DNA of 64,000 nt from a virus. A program made the translations under genes and the position numbers. The notes beneath the pieces were generated by a model. The model did no database searches. It saw only the letters and a list, made by a program, of their open reading frames with translations, and was not told the origin of the DNA. Below are positions 16,975 to 24,238 of the stretch, in pieces. The first letter of the stretch is position 1. Each line of letters begins with the position of its first letter. The stretch lies in IMG/VR virus record IMGVR_UViG_3300047323_000361, positions 1-64,000 of that record; one strand, given 5' to 3'.

Positions 16975-18519
16975 CTACGCGGCGAAGATCGGCTCTATCC
17001 TCGCGGGGTCGAAACCGCCGCCCCTCTTACCGTCCCGCGCGGGGTGGATGACCACTGCGGTCAGGACGGTGCGGGCCACGATGCGCTGACGCTCGACCGA
17101 CATGCCATCCCAGCCGACGCGCAGCAGCTCGGGAGTGACGGCCCGGACGGCGGCAGGGGCCGAGTAGGCGCGCAGGGCGCGGAGGTCCTTCTTCTCGGCC
17201 TCCAGGTCGTCGAGGGTCGTCATGTAGGTGACGGCCTTGACCTTCTTCGCATCCCACAGGACCTTGATGTCCTTGATCTCCTGCTCGACCTCGGCCAGTC
17301 GGGCCTCCTTCTCCGGCGTCCAGTCGCTGTGAACCTGCTCGGGAACCTTCTTCTCCTTCGTGGACTTCTCCACGATGTTCCAGATCAGCTTCTTGATGAG
17401 TTCGTCGACCCGGGGGCCGGTGACGCCCATCCGCCCGCAGGCGTCGGGGTTGGAGGAGGTCTTGTTGCAGTTGTAGCCGAAGGAGTCGGACTTCTTTCCC
17501 CGGATCCATACGGGCTTTCCGACCATGGGGTATCCGCACCGGCCGCAGCGGCAGATCCGGGACAGGAAGTACTTCACCGCCACCTTCTGGTCGTAGGCGG
17601 CGTAGTTACGCGGCTGGGCCTTCTCTCGCTCCTTCTTCGCGCCCAGGACGGCCTCGTACTTCTCTACCGGGCAGAGCGGCTCCCACGGGCCCATGACGTA
17701 ATTGCCTTCGGCGTCGTACTGCACCTCTCCGAGGTATATCCGGATCCCGGCGTTGCGCGGTCGCATGATGATCGTCTTCACACCGGCCCACGTGTAGGGC
17801 TTTCCGGTGTCCTTGTTGAGCACGCCGGAGTCGAGGAAGAACTTGGCGATGGTGGTGTTCTTGTCTCCGGCGATGTACATGTCCATCGCCTTGTTGACGA
17901 TGTCCTTGGCTACCGGGTCGACCTTGTCCCTGTCCTCTTCCATCCAGCCGTAGGGGTGCGTGCCGCCGTGGTAGCGCCCCTTTTCGGCACGGTACTTGTT
18001 GTCACGTTTGATTCGCCGGGAGGTGTCCTCGGAGGACTTATTGGCGATGGAGACGTAGAGGCGTGCGGAGAACCGGCCGTCGGAAGTGGTGAGGTCGAAG
18101 TTCTGTCCGGAGAGGGTGTCGAAGACCAGCCGCTTCTTCTTCCTCTCGATGAAGTCCTCGTAGACGTCGATGTACTTCTCAAGGTCGCGCGGCTGGCGAG
18201 CGAACCGGTCGATGTCGTAGGCGAGGACTCCGGCGATGCGCTCGGCCTTGAGGTCGGCGAGCATGCGGAGGAAGTCCACGCGTTTGACGTTGCGCTTGAA
18301 GGCGGACAGCCGGTGGTCCTCGTACCAGACCACGGTGCGCTCGTGCTTCTCGGCGAGGAAACGCAGGTCCTCCTTCTGCTTGACAATCGCCTTGCGCTCC
18401 TCCTCGGCGGCCTCCTCCTCGGTGATGCGACCGGCCTTCACGGCCCGCCGGAGTTCAGCTACGTCCACGTCAGAGATGCGGAGGTAGCCCCCCAACGGGC
18501 GGTCGTCCCTGATACCCAC
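16975..18519 (-). CDS. Large serine recombinase / integrase
   Basis: About 514 aa from a GTG; the exact start is unsure, with a TTG and an ATG upstream also in frame. The N-terminal catalytic domain has the nucleophile Ser in G-Y-L-R-I-S (about residue 17), then A-Y-D-I-D-R-F-A-R (about 90) and D-G-R-F. The recombinase domain has Y-G-W and K-T-I-I-M-R-P-R-N-A-G. The zinc ribbon has C-R-C-G-R-C-G-Y, a second C near 355 and another in D-A-C-G-R. A coiled coil follows (about 420-470), as in phiC31-type integrases. It is a second, unrelated integrase in the same element. Confidence 0.9.
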   Translation of the reverse strand: MGIRDDRPLGGYLRISDVDVAELRRAVKAGRITEEEAAEEERKAIVKQKEDLRFLAEKHERTVVWYEDHRLSAFKRNVKRVDFLRMLADLKAERIAGVLAYDIDRFARQPRDLEKYIDVYEDFIERKKKRLVFDTLSGQNFDLTTSDGRFSARLYVSIANKSSEDTSRRIKRDNKYRAEKGRYHGGTHPYGWMEEDRDKVDPVAKDIVNKAMDMYIAGDKNTTIAKFFLDSGVLNKDTGKPYTWAGVKTIIMRPRNAGIRIYLGEVQYDAEGNYVMGPWEPLCPVEKYEAVLGAKKEREKAQPRNYAAYDQKVAVKYFLSRICRCGRCGYPMVGKPVWIRGKKSDSFGYNCNKTSSNPDACGRMGVTGPRVDELIKKLIWNIVEKSTKEKKVPEQVHSDWTPEKEARLAEVEQEIKDIKVLWDAKKVKAVTYMTTLDDLEAEKKDLRALRAYSAPAAVRAVTPELLRVGWDGMSVERQRIVARTVLTAVVIHPARDGKRGGGFDPARIEPIFAA

Positions 18520-18566
18520 TCCTCGTACCCCAGCTTCAGCTACCCTTGTCAAACGGTCTGGGGTAC

Positions 18567-18597
18567 ACCCTAGACGAAGCGTATGTAGTTCTGTCAA
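18567..18597 (-). promoter_or_regulatory. Candidate promoter of the serine recombinase
   Basis: TTGACA followed after 17 bases by TCTAGG, or after 19 by TAGGGT. A second TTGACA (complement of 18547-18552) lies closer to the gene without a good -10 box. Confidence 0.45.
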
Positions 18598-18666
18598 AGT
18601 TGGGACATGCGGAGTTCGACGTAACTCCGTACAGCGGACAGGCAGTCGACAGAGAGGTGACCTGCA

Positions 18667-18792
18667 ATGATGACGGACAGCGACTGGATCGCTCACTGGG
18701 TGTCAGCGGCCCCGACCCTCAGCTCCGAGGTCCTGGAGACCATCGCCGACGCCGTCGAGGCAGAGGACGACGAGGAACTGCTGGCAGCCTGA
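18667..18792 (+). CDS. 41-aa acidic protein beside the serine recombinase
   Basis: 41 aa, starting ATG-ATG behind AGAGGTGA. It has W-I-A-H-W, A-P-T-L and E-V-L-E, then a strongly acidic end. It resembles the 48-aa protein upstream of the tyrosine integrase. It is transcribed away from the recombinase and closed by its own terminator. Confidence 0.6.
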   Translation: MMTDSDWIAHWVSAAPTLSSEVLETIADAVEAEDDEELLAA

Positions 18793-18802
18793 CACCATAC
18801 GA

Positions 18803-18837
18803 AAAGGCCCCCACCGGGTGACCGGGAGGGGGCCTTC
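18803..18837. terminator. Bidirectional terminator
   Basis: AAGGCCCCC paired with GGGGGCCTT, extended by a CCGG/CCGG inner stem. It separates the 41-aa gene from the converging 86-aa gene. Confidence 0.85.
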
Positions 18838-18838
18838 G

Positions 18839-19099
18839 TCATGCCTCGCGCCTACTCAGGACGTCCAGGACGCCGAGGAGGCTCTGCGCCCCCTGGTGGG
18901 CCTCCAGCAGGCTCTCGGGGGTCGCCTGCTTGCGGTAGTCGTCCAGGGCCTTGGCGAGGCCACTGCCGACCGCGTCGGCCCAGTCGAGCACGTCGACCGT
19001 GGACAGCCGGTCCAGCCTCTTGGCCGCCTTCGCCCGGACGGGGTCGACCCGCTCCTCGCCACCGCGAAGCCGGTTCTTCACATCAGTCCAAGAGCGCAT
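18839..19099 (-). CDS. Small helical protein, unrecognised
   Basis: 86 aa, almost wholly helical and charged. It overlaps the stop of the 39-aa gene upstream by about 20 bases and ends at a terminator. Last gene of a leftward run that starts near 20 kb. No family recognised. Confidence 0.7.
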   Translation of the reverse strand: MRSWTDVKNRLRGGEERVDPVRAKAAKRLDRLSTVDVLDWADAVGSGLAKALDDYRKQATPESLLEAHQGAQSLLGVLDVLSRREA

Positions 19100-19197
19100 A
19101 GCGCGTCGTACTCCTCGTCCATGTCGTCGGTCTTCTGGGCCACCATCCGCCGGGCCGCTGCCTTCTCTTCCTCGGTGTTCTCAGATGACGAGTTCAT
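19078..19197 (-). CDS. 39-aa acidic protein
   Basis: 39 aa: M-N-S-S-S-E-N-T then A-A-A-R-R-M-V-A-Q-K and D-E-E-Y-D-A-L. It overlaps both neighbours (17 bases upstream, 22 downstream) in different frames, and a GAGG lies upstream of the ATG. The close packing suggests a real coupled gene, but it is short. Confidence 0.5.
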   Translation of the reverse strand: MNSSSENTEEEKAAARRMVAQKTDDMDEEYDALCALGLM

Positions 19198-19483
19198 CGA
19201 GGTCCTCATCGAATCGGTGGGCGTTGTCGCGGATATCGTCGGTGGAGAGCGCGTTGCCGTATCCCTGGATGGCGGTGTACAGGGCGTCGTTCTCATTCCG
19301 GTATGTGTTGCGCCACCGGCCGAGGACGATCCCCTTTCCGGCCCACACCTTGATGATGAGCGACTTCGAGCGCCGGTAGGGCGGCTCGATTTCGTCAGTG
19401 GGCGCGGTATGAAGGAACGGCGCCCCAGGCTTGAGGTTGAGTGTGTGGGTGAAGAAAGGCCCCACCCCATGAGTGTTAGGCAT
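19181..19483 (-). CDS. Small protein with Leu-His-Thr word, unrecognised
   Basis: 100 aa. The first 40 residues are Pro/His-rich and include F-L-H-T-A-P (CTTCATACC); the rest has K-V-W-A-G-K-G-I-V-L-G-R-W-R-N-T, a compact beta pattern. Function unknown. Confidence 0.7.
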   Translation of the reverse strand: MPNTHGVGPFFTHTLNLKPGAPFLHTAPTDEIEPPYRRSKSLIIKVWAGKGIVLGRWRNTYRNENDALYTAIQGYGNALSTDDIRDNAHRFDEDLDELVI

Positions 19484-19522
19484 GAGATGGAGCCTATTCT
19501 CCGGACGGCCGGAAATGGTAAA

Positions 19523-19990
19523 TCAGTCGACGCCGGTCGGGGAATCGAGGTCGTGCTCGGGCGCGTAGGAGAAGTTGTTCAGCACCCGGTTGATTCCGCG
19601 CCCCGGGGACTTCCAGCGCTTGAAGTTCCGCCAGACATTCGGCGGGACGTTGTAGTACCCGTAGACCTGCCCATTCCGGAATCGGACCCGCAGCGTCTGA
19701 GCATCCCTGTCATAACCTGCGGCAAGAGTCCTCGGGCGCGGCGGATTGATAGACGGAGTCGGCTGGTAGGGCAGGAGGTCGAAGTCGTCGCCGTCCTTGG
19801 CCAACTGGATTGCGTCGGAAGTTTCCTGGCTGAGGATTCGCCGGGATCCTGCTCGGGCGGCGGGGTTGGCATTGCTGGCGGGTATCTCGACGGCTGGCCT
19901 TGGCGGGGTCAGATCCCCGAAGTCGAAGGACAACTGCTCGTAGGCGTTGTTGCGGCTTCTCCCCCCGCCTCGGGGGTTTCTGGATGCCAC
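19523..19990 (-). CDS. KTSC-domain protein
   Basis: 155 aa. The C-terminal domain (about 88-145) reads A-A-G-Y-D-R-D-A-Q-T-L-R-V-R-F, G-Q-V-Y-G-Y-Y-N-V-P and F-K-R-W-K-S-P-G-R-G-I-N, matching the KTSC domain found beside or within lysyl-tRNA synthetases and in many phage proteins. It is a small beta-barrel-like fold of unclear role. The N-terminal half is low-complexity and basic. Confidence 0.75.
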   Translation of the reverse strand: MASRNPRGGGRSRNNAYEQLSFDFGDLTPPRPAVEIPASNANPAARAGSRRILSQETSDAIQLAKDGDDFDLLPYQPTPSINPPRPRTLAAGYDRDAQTLRVRFRNGQVYGYYNVPPNVWRNFKRWKSPGRGINRVLNNFSYAPEHDLDSPTGVD

Positions 19991-20008
19991 TGTCTCTCCT
20001 TACGCAGC

Positions 20009-20040
20009 AGCCCCTGCCCCGGTGACGGGAAGCAGGGGCT
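20009..20040 (-). terminator. Terminator
   Basis: AGCCCCTGC paired with GCAGGGGCT in a 32-base hairpin, 16 bases past the stop of the 132-aa gene. Confidence 0.8.
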
Positions 20041-20055
20041 TTGGGGCTGCTTGGA

Positions 20056-20454
20056 TCAGGCTGGGACGTTGTCGACCGTGGAGGCCGTCGCCGGGGCCTT
20101 GTCACCCGCGCCGGGGGCCGTGGAGGCCGCAGCGTTGATGGTGCCCTCGTAGACGGAGGTACCGGCGAGACGGTCGTCGGCCTCGGGGCCACCCGGGTGC
20201 TTGGCCGCCTCGTCGTCGCTCAGGACGATGAGACCGGCGTTCGCGGTCGCCGGGTCGATGCCAGCCGCGACCTGGAGGGCCGGGACGGGCAACTGCTTGG
20301 CGACGAAGACCTGGCCGGGGACCGGGTCGGTGTTCTCGAACTTGACGCCGCTCTGGACGGTCCAGCCGAGGTTGGGGGCGTCCCAGTCGGACGAACGGCC
20401 GGGGACGGGAGCCGGGACGGTGACCTGCTCGGCAGCGCTCTTGGATGCAGCCAC
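20056..20454 (-). CDS. Ala/Pro-rich protein, unrecognised
   Basis: 132 aa, acidic, rich in Ala, Pro, Thr and Asp with no membrane helix. A central segment (K-F-E-N-T-D-P-V-P-G-Q-V-F-V-A) looks folded; both ends look disordered. A terminator follows. It may be a virion-associated or secreted accessory, but nothing identifies it. Confidence 0.65.
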   Translation of the reverse strand: MAASKSAAEQVTVPAPVPGRSSDWDAPNLGWTVQSGVKFENTDPVPGQVFVAKQLPVPALQVAAGIDPATANAGLIVLSDDEAAKHPGGPEADDRLAGTSVYEGTINAAASTAPGAGDKAPATASTVDNVPA

Positions 20455-20484
20455 TTTCTTCCTCTTTCGTACAGGGGTTAAGGG

Positions 20485-20616
20485 TTACCGGTTTTGCTGG
20501 ACGGTCCAGCCCGGTTCCTTCACCGGACCCTCTTCGTCCTCTGTTTGATTATGAGGGCAATCGGGGCCGGAATAGACATGCTGACCCTCATGGAAGATGC
20601 AGCTTGATACATACAT
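20485..20616 (-). CDS. 43-aa Cys/His protein
   Basis: 43 aa starting M-Y-V-S-S-C-I-F-H-E behind GTAGGAG. It has Cys6, His9, His13, Cys20 and His22, enough for one zinc site, then an acidic tail and W-T-V-Q. The W-T-V-Q ending echoes W-T-V-Q-S in the next gene's protein. Confidence 0.6.
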   Translation of the reverse strand: MYVSSCIFHEGQHVYSGPDCPHNQTEDEEGPVKEPGWTVQQNR

Positions 20617-20626
20617 GGGTGTGCTC

Positions 20627-20815
20627 CTACAGGGAACTGCCTGCCTCGGTAAATGAGCCTACCGGCATTCCTCCGGGACTTTCCCATGGCTGGGCTCCGG
20701 CGAATTGGTCGGCGGAGAGAAGGGCGCTGCGGAAGGGTGAGCCGCCCACGGTGAAGGCGTAGCCTCCGGCGTAGGCGTCTCCGGTGGCGGGGATGGGCTC
20801 AGGTGTCTTGGGCAT
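20627..20815 (-). CDS. 62-aa protein, unrecognised
   Basis: 62 aa, rich in Gly, Pro, Ala and Ser, starting M-P-K-T-P-E-P. It overlaps the end of the 68-aa gene by 17 bases. No motif or membrane helix. Confidence 0.55.
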   Translation of the reverse strand: MPKTPEPIPATGDAYAGGYAFTVGGSPFRSALLSADQFAGAQPWESPGGMPVGSFTEAGSSL

Positions 20816-21005
20816 CGGGCTCCTCCCGGGCGGCGTCGAAGCCGGAGCGCAGGCGGGCCATCTTGCCCTTGTAGGTGCGCAGGCGGGACATGTGCTCGCA
20901 GGCCGACTCCACGATGGCGCCTACCTCTTCGAGGCAGCGGTCCACCAGGTCTTCGATGTCGGCGATGTCGTCGCGCGTCTCGCGTGTCTGGGGAAGCAGT
21001 GGCAT
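20799..21005 (-). CDS. 68-aa helical protein
   Basis: 68 aa, acidic N-terminal helix and basic C-terminal helix, likely a short coiled coil. Its start coincides with the last base of the membrane-protein gene upstream, so the two are probably translated together. Confidence 0.65.
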   Translation of the reverse strand: MPLLPQTRETRDDIADIEDLVDRCLEEVGAIVESACEHMSRLRTYKGKMARLRSGFDAAREEPDAQDT

Positions 21006-21346
21006 CAGGGACTCCTCCTCCGGCGAGGCCGGGGAGCCGCGTCGCTCTGGAACAGGTCCAGGACGTCTTCGAGGACGTCCGTCACGGTTGCCTGTGCGGC
21101 GACACTGTCCCTGGTGGCCTGCACCAGGTCTCGGGCGGTGGTGACCATCTGCTCGGCAAGGGGGACGACCTTCTCGGTCAGTGCCCGCAGGCGCCTGTTC
21201 TCTTCCACCTCACGGCGGTAGGCCTTACCGGAGACGACTACCTCGGTGACGAAAACCGCGAAGATGAAAGCCGCGATCGGTCCGAGCACGAGTGGGTTGT
21301 CGACGGACAGCCCTCCGCTATCGGCCGATGCCAGAAAAACAAACAT
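21005..21346 (-). CDS. Membrane-anchored coiled-coil protein; possible holin-like
   Basis: 113 aa. One membrane helix (about residues 18-38, L-V-L-G-P-I-A-A-F-I-F-A-V-F-V-T) is followed by a coiled coil of about 60 residues and an Arg/Pro tail. This N-out, C-in layout occurs in some holin and spanin-like proteins, but the lysis genes are far away. The start codon lies in one arm of a 13-bp hairpin. Confidence 0.65.
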   Translation of the reverse strand: MFVFLASADSGGLSVDNPLVLGPIAAFIFAVFVTEVVVSGKAYRREVEENRRLRALTEKVVPLAEQMVTTARDLVQATRDSVAAQATVTDVLEDVLDLFQSDAAPRPRRRRSP

Positions 21347-21400
21347 CCCGGGTACCGCCCGTCGCTGTATTGTGCTTGCGACTTAATGGTACCCGGGATG
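21344..21400 (-). terminator. Hairpin containing a start codon
   Basis: CATCCCGGGTACC pairs perfectly with GGTACCCGGGATG. It lies after the HicA-like gene and holds the ATG of the membrane protein gene in its distal arm. Confidence 0.7.
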
Positions 21401-21413
21401 TGCTATTCGGTTA

Positions 21414-21659
21414 TTAGTTGATATGAAGTCCGGCCTTCTTAAGCTGATTCTTGGCCTTGACCCAGCCTGGCGTGGCTCCGGTCAGCCCGCTGATGCAGAC
21501 CGTGTTTCCGTCCGGGTCGACCCACTTGATGTGGTTCCCTCCAGTTACAGACACCTCCCATCCGTCCTTGCGGGCCTTCTTGGCCACCTTCTCGATCTCC
21601 TTGTCGGCTCCGAGTCGGTCAGAGCCGGTCTTGGCTACTGGCGCTCCCCTGCGGGCCAT
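21414..21659 (-). CDS. HicA-like (YcfA) RNA-binding/toxin-fold protein
   Basis: 81 aa. It shows the HicA pattern: K-K-A-R-K-D-G-W-E-V, then G-G-N-H-I-K-W (His about 43, the catalytic position in HicA) and P-D-G-N, ending K-A-K-N-Q-L-K-K-A-G-L. HicA proteins cut mRNA and are held by HicB, but no HicB-like gene is next to it. It may be a harmless HicA-fold phage protein. It ends with Leu-His-Ile (CTTCATATC), three codons from the stop. Confidence 0.65.
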   Translation of the reverse strand: MARRGAPVAKTGSDRLGADKEIEKVAKKARKDGWEVSVTGGNHIKWVDPDGNTVCISGLTGATPGWVKAKNQLKKAGLHIN

Positions 21660-21922
21660 CAGGTACTCCTCGGTGTTCAGTTAGGTTCTGCTCTTTTTGC
21701 TCGGTAGGTACAGAGTAGTGTGACGGATTATCAGTTAGCAAGCAGTTCCATGGAAGTGCTTGACGTGACCTAGGCCACATGTGGGCAGGTAACCCTTGAC
21801 TCACCTGCCGGTAACACTCGGTTATCCGGAGGGATCGTCCCGAGAGTCTCCGGTTACCCGCAGGCACCCAGCACGAAGCCCCGACCGCCAGTGTGGCAGC
21901 CGGGGCTCGGTACAGCGAGGTA
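21660..21922. promoter_or_regulatory. Noncoding control region with inverted repeats
   Basis: Contains GGCAGGT...ACCTGCC (21784-21809), CCGGTAAC...GTTATCCGG (21808-21829) and a further CCGGTTACCCG near 21850, all sharing a GGTTAC/GGTAAC core, so they look like operators for one repressor. A terminator hairpin (AGCCCCG/CGGGGCT, 21876-21908) closes the 379-aa gene. No clear -10/-35 pair is seen. Confidence 0.45.
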
Positions 21923-23062
21923 CTACCTGCCGACGGTCTTGCGGCGCCGCAGCGGGTCACCGCGCTGGGCATCGACGGGGACGATCTGCGTGGGCGCGTC
22001 CTCACCCTCCGGCAAGTCCTCCAACTTCGTCCAGTACGGCTCGACCCAGGTGGTCGTGGACTGCGTGCGCTGGCCGGACTTCCCGGGACCGATCCAGACG
22101 GTCTTGAAATGACCTGCGCGGTGCTGGGGACCGTACTCCACGCCGGAGGGGATGGAGATGCCGGAGCGGTTGGTCGAGGCAGCGCGCTGGCGGGCGGTGT
22201 GAAGCTGCGGACCCACATACCAGCCGACGCGGACCCAGAAGGGGTCGCGGCTGGGCCTGCGGTTCTTGCCGGTCTTCTTCTTGCGCTGCGCCATCGTCCA
22301 CTCCGGGGGCTGCTCGATGTCCCGGTTGTCGGTGCACAGGTAGGTCAGGACGGCGAAGGCCTTCTGGAGGATGGGGCGGAAGGTCTTCACCGCCTCGCTG
22401 CGGTCCTTCCCGTCGGCACTGCCTCCCTGCCACTCCTCGGCGAAGCGGATGGCCTCTTCGGCGGTGAAGGACTTCTTGTCCATCGGAAGCGGCATGAGGT
22501 CCCGGAACCCTCCGGCGACGATCTCCCCCGTGTCCTCGTCGACCACGTCGTAGCAGAAGAGGAGCGCCATGCCGTCACGGTCGGGGTCGTTGGAGTTGCA
22601 CAGCCCCTTGCCGGTGAAGCCGACGATGAAGAAGCAGCGCACGTAGCCCTCCGCCAGACCGCCCCGACCCTTTCCGGCGGGCCACGGGTCGGGGAGGACG
22701 ACCATCGGGTTGATGTGCGGCAGCTTGTTGAACAGGTCGCCGGGGACCTTGGTCATCTTCGAGCGGTAGAGGGCGTCCGCCAGCTCGTGATGGAGGTCGT
22801 AGACGACACGGCCGTTGCGCTTCCACAGCTCGCAGGCGGCGATCTCGCCCATGAGGTCGCCGGTCCGCTCCAGCGTCGCCGCGTCGAACTGCTGGCGGTC
22901 GGACATGTCCCAGCCCGGGGCGATCCCCCGCATCATCGCGTCGATACGCCGCGAGATCTTCGGGACGCTGCGCAGCTCCATCGAAGCCTCGGTGAGCTTG
23001 TCCACGTGCGCCATGGCCGCCTTGTGCGCTTCGGCCGCGCGACGGGTCCTGTCCTGTGCCAT
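21923..23062 (-). CDS. 379-aa protein of actinobacterial mobile elements, unrecognised function
   Basis: 379 aa from an ATG behind GGGAGGGACC. The middle is folded with F-F-I-V-G-F-T-G-K-G and L-L-F-C-Y-D-V-V-D-E; the C-terminus has W-V-R-V-G-W-Y-V-G-P-Q-L-H-T and a G-H-F-K-T-V-W-I-G-P-G. That last stretch resembles proteins I recall from Streptomyces plasmids and phages, function unknown. Its Leu-His-Thr is spelled CTTCACACC, not the common CTTCATACC. It has its own strong promoter and terminator. Confidence 0.7.
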   Translation of the reverse strand: MAQDRTRRAAEAHKAAMAHVDKLTEASMELRSVPKISRRIDAMMRGIAPGWDMSDRQQFDAATLERTGDLMGEIAACELWKRNGRVVYDLHHELADALYRSKMTKVPGDLFNKLPHINPMVVLPDPWPAGKGRGGLAEGYVRCFFIVGFTGKGLCNSNDPDRDGMALLFCYDVVDEDTGEIVAGGFRDLMPLPMDKKSFTAEEAIRFAEEWQGGSADGKDRSEAVKTFRPILQKAFAVLTYLCTDNRDIEQPPEWTMAQRKKKTGKNRRPSRDPFWVRVGWYVGPQLHTARQRAASTNRSGISIPSGVEYGPQHRAGHFKTVWIGPGKSGQRTQSTTTWVEPYWTKLEDLPEGEDAPTQIVPVDAQRGDPLRRRKTVGR

Positions 23063-23097
23063 TGGTCCCTCCCTGACGTGCAAATCCTACGGGCAAG

Positions 23098-23126
23098 AAC
23101 CTATGCCGACCGTTACCGCTTGTCAA
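23098..23126 (-). promoter_or_regulatory. Promoter of the 379-aa gene
   Basis: TTGACA, 17 bases, TAGGTT on the minus strand, about 35 bases before the ATG. Confidence 0.8.
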
Positions 23127-23167
23127 GTTGTTTCATAGACTTACTTGACGAGATGTCCCGGGACGCA

Positions 23168-23265
23168 CGAAACCCCGGCCACTGCCACGGGGGGAGCAGT
23201 ATTGCCGGGGTTTCGCTTCACCCGCGCCAACCCTCGACCTGTCCAGGGTTGGCAGTTGGCGCGGG
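23168..23265 (-). terminator. Two consecutive terminator hairpins
   Basis: CGAAACCCCGGC/GCCGGGGTTTCG (23168-23215) and CCCGCGCCAAC/GTTGGCGCGGG (23221-23265), both perfect, closing the operon that ends with the 75-aa gene. Confidence 0.85.
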
Positions 23266-23269
23266 GGCT

Positions 23270-23497
23270 TCAGGGGTGTTGCTGCGGTGCGTCCATGTGC
23301 CGGGTGACGAGGTAGTAGTTCGTGGTCTGGAGCCGGAAGCCGAAGTGGTGAGTCCTCCCGGCGTGCCGCATCGCCCAGTCTTGCGCTTCCGCGATGGGCA
23401 GGCACCCGGAGGCCTCGTTGCAGGAGGTGCAGAACATCTCCTCCATGTCGACCTCGGCCTGGGGATCCCGGCTGATCGAGTGGGTGACGTACCGCAT
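23270..23497 (-). CDS. DUF7848-like small zinc protein
   Basis: 75 aa from ATG (a GTG directly before it is also possible), with GAGGG upstream. It reads M-R-Y-V-T-H, then C-T-S-C-N-E-A-S-G-C, W-A-M-R-H and a final Y-Y-L-V. This order matches the many small Streptomyces proteins of the DUF7848 type. Function unknown. Confidence 0.65.
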   Translation of the reverse strand: MRYVTHSISRDPQAEVDMEEMFCTSCNEASGCLPIAEAQDWAMRHAGRTHHFGFRLQTTNYYLVTRHMDAPQQHP

Positions 23498-23508
23498 CAC
23501 CGCCCTCG

Positions 23509-23748
23509 TCACGGGCCCACCGGACGATTCGCGATCTCGCCGTTGATCGCGGCCACGCGAGGGCTCAACGTCTCGCTCACGGTCGGACGGCGGATCTGAC
23601 TCTTCGATCGATCCCACTCCTTGCCGCCACCCTGTGGGTTGCGCAACGTCACGTACGTCAGACCGATCTCGACGACCTCGGCCACGCACTGCCGGATCGT
23701 GTCGTAGGCGAGGTCGTGCTCCTGCGGCTCGAACCACTGCTCACTCAT
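23509..23748 (-). CDS. 79-aa protein, unrecognised
   Basis: 79 aa, starting M-S-E-Q-W-F-E-P, with I-R-Q-C-V-A-E-V-V-E and a basic, Pro-rich end. It overlaps the stop of the 87-aa gene by 8 bases. Part of a three-gene leftward operon. Confidence 0.65.
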   Translation of the reverse strand: MSEQWFEPQEHDLAYDTIRQCVAEVVEIGLTYVTLRNPQGGGKEWDRSKSQIRRPTVSETLSPRVAAINGEIANRPVGP

Positions 23749-24004
23749 CGGTCTCCTCCGCGATCTTCGCGCGCAGCGCTACGAGTTCGTCCAGGGCGTC
23801 GGCCAGCTTCTCGACGACGTCCGGACGCATGCGACCCATCTCGACCAGTGGGCAGTCGATGGAGAAGTGCTCCCTGTCCAGCGACGGGAAGGTGACGCCG
23901 ATCGCTCCGGAAGCCTTCTTGAGGTGCTCCACGGCGTTTGTGGCATCCGACGTCTTCCAGAACTTCGGAGGCGAACTCTTCTTGTTGGTTCCGGTATTTG
24001 ACAT
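23741..24004 (-). CDS. 87-aa protein, unrecognised
   Basis: 87 aa, basic N-terminus, helical acidic C-terminus (V-V-E-K-L-A-D-A-L-D-E-L). First gene of the operon diverging from the HTH regulator, so it may be controlled by it. Confidence 0.65.
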   Translation of the reverse strand: MSNTGTNKKSSPPKFWKTSDATNAVEHLKKASGAIGVTFPSLDREHFSIDCPLVEMGRMRPDVVEKLADALDELVALRAKIAEETDE

Positions 24005-24238
24005 CCGTCCGCCTCTCCTTGGTCTGACGTACCTTCACCCGTCCGCCCGAACAGGCGTTCCACGACGTGCAGTTGCAGAACGCAGTGACGGCACCACCAC
24101 GCTCTGCAAGTAGCATCCTCCCGATCGCGCCGTCATGCAAGTGCATGAACTGAGCACATGCACGAAAGAATGATGGGTGTCCCGTGCTAAGAGGGGGTGG
24201 CAGACTGTGCGGTGGTACCCGCAACCAGGGAGGTCACG
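24005..24238. promoter_or_regulatory. Divergent control region with TGCA palindromes
   Basis: CATGCAAGTGCATG (24134-24147) is a perfect palindrome and pairs again with CACATGCAC (24155-24163). TGCAAGTGCA recurs inside the HTH gene near 24684. These are likely operators of the HTH/DUF5753 regulator. A leftward TTGCAT, 17 bases, GATGCT is a possible promoter. A small leftward frame with several Cys is open here but has no proper ribosome site. Confidence 0.45.

Noticed and set aside
15547-16975. Attachment site (attP) next to either integrase
   Set aside because: No repeated core or tRNA-end match is visible by eye; needs the host junctions.
23745-24224. 159-aa frame overlapping the 87-aa gene with a Cys-rich start
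   Set aside because: It lacks a proper ribosome site and most of it is a shifted frame of the 87-aa gene.
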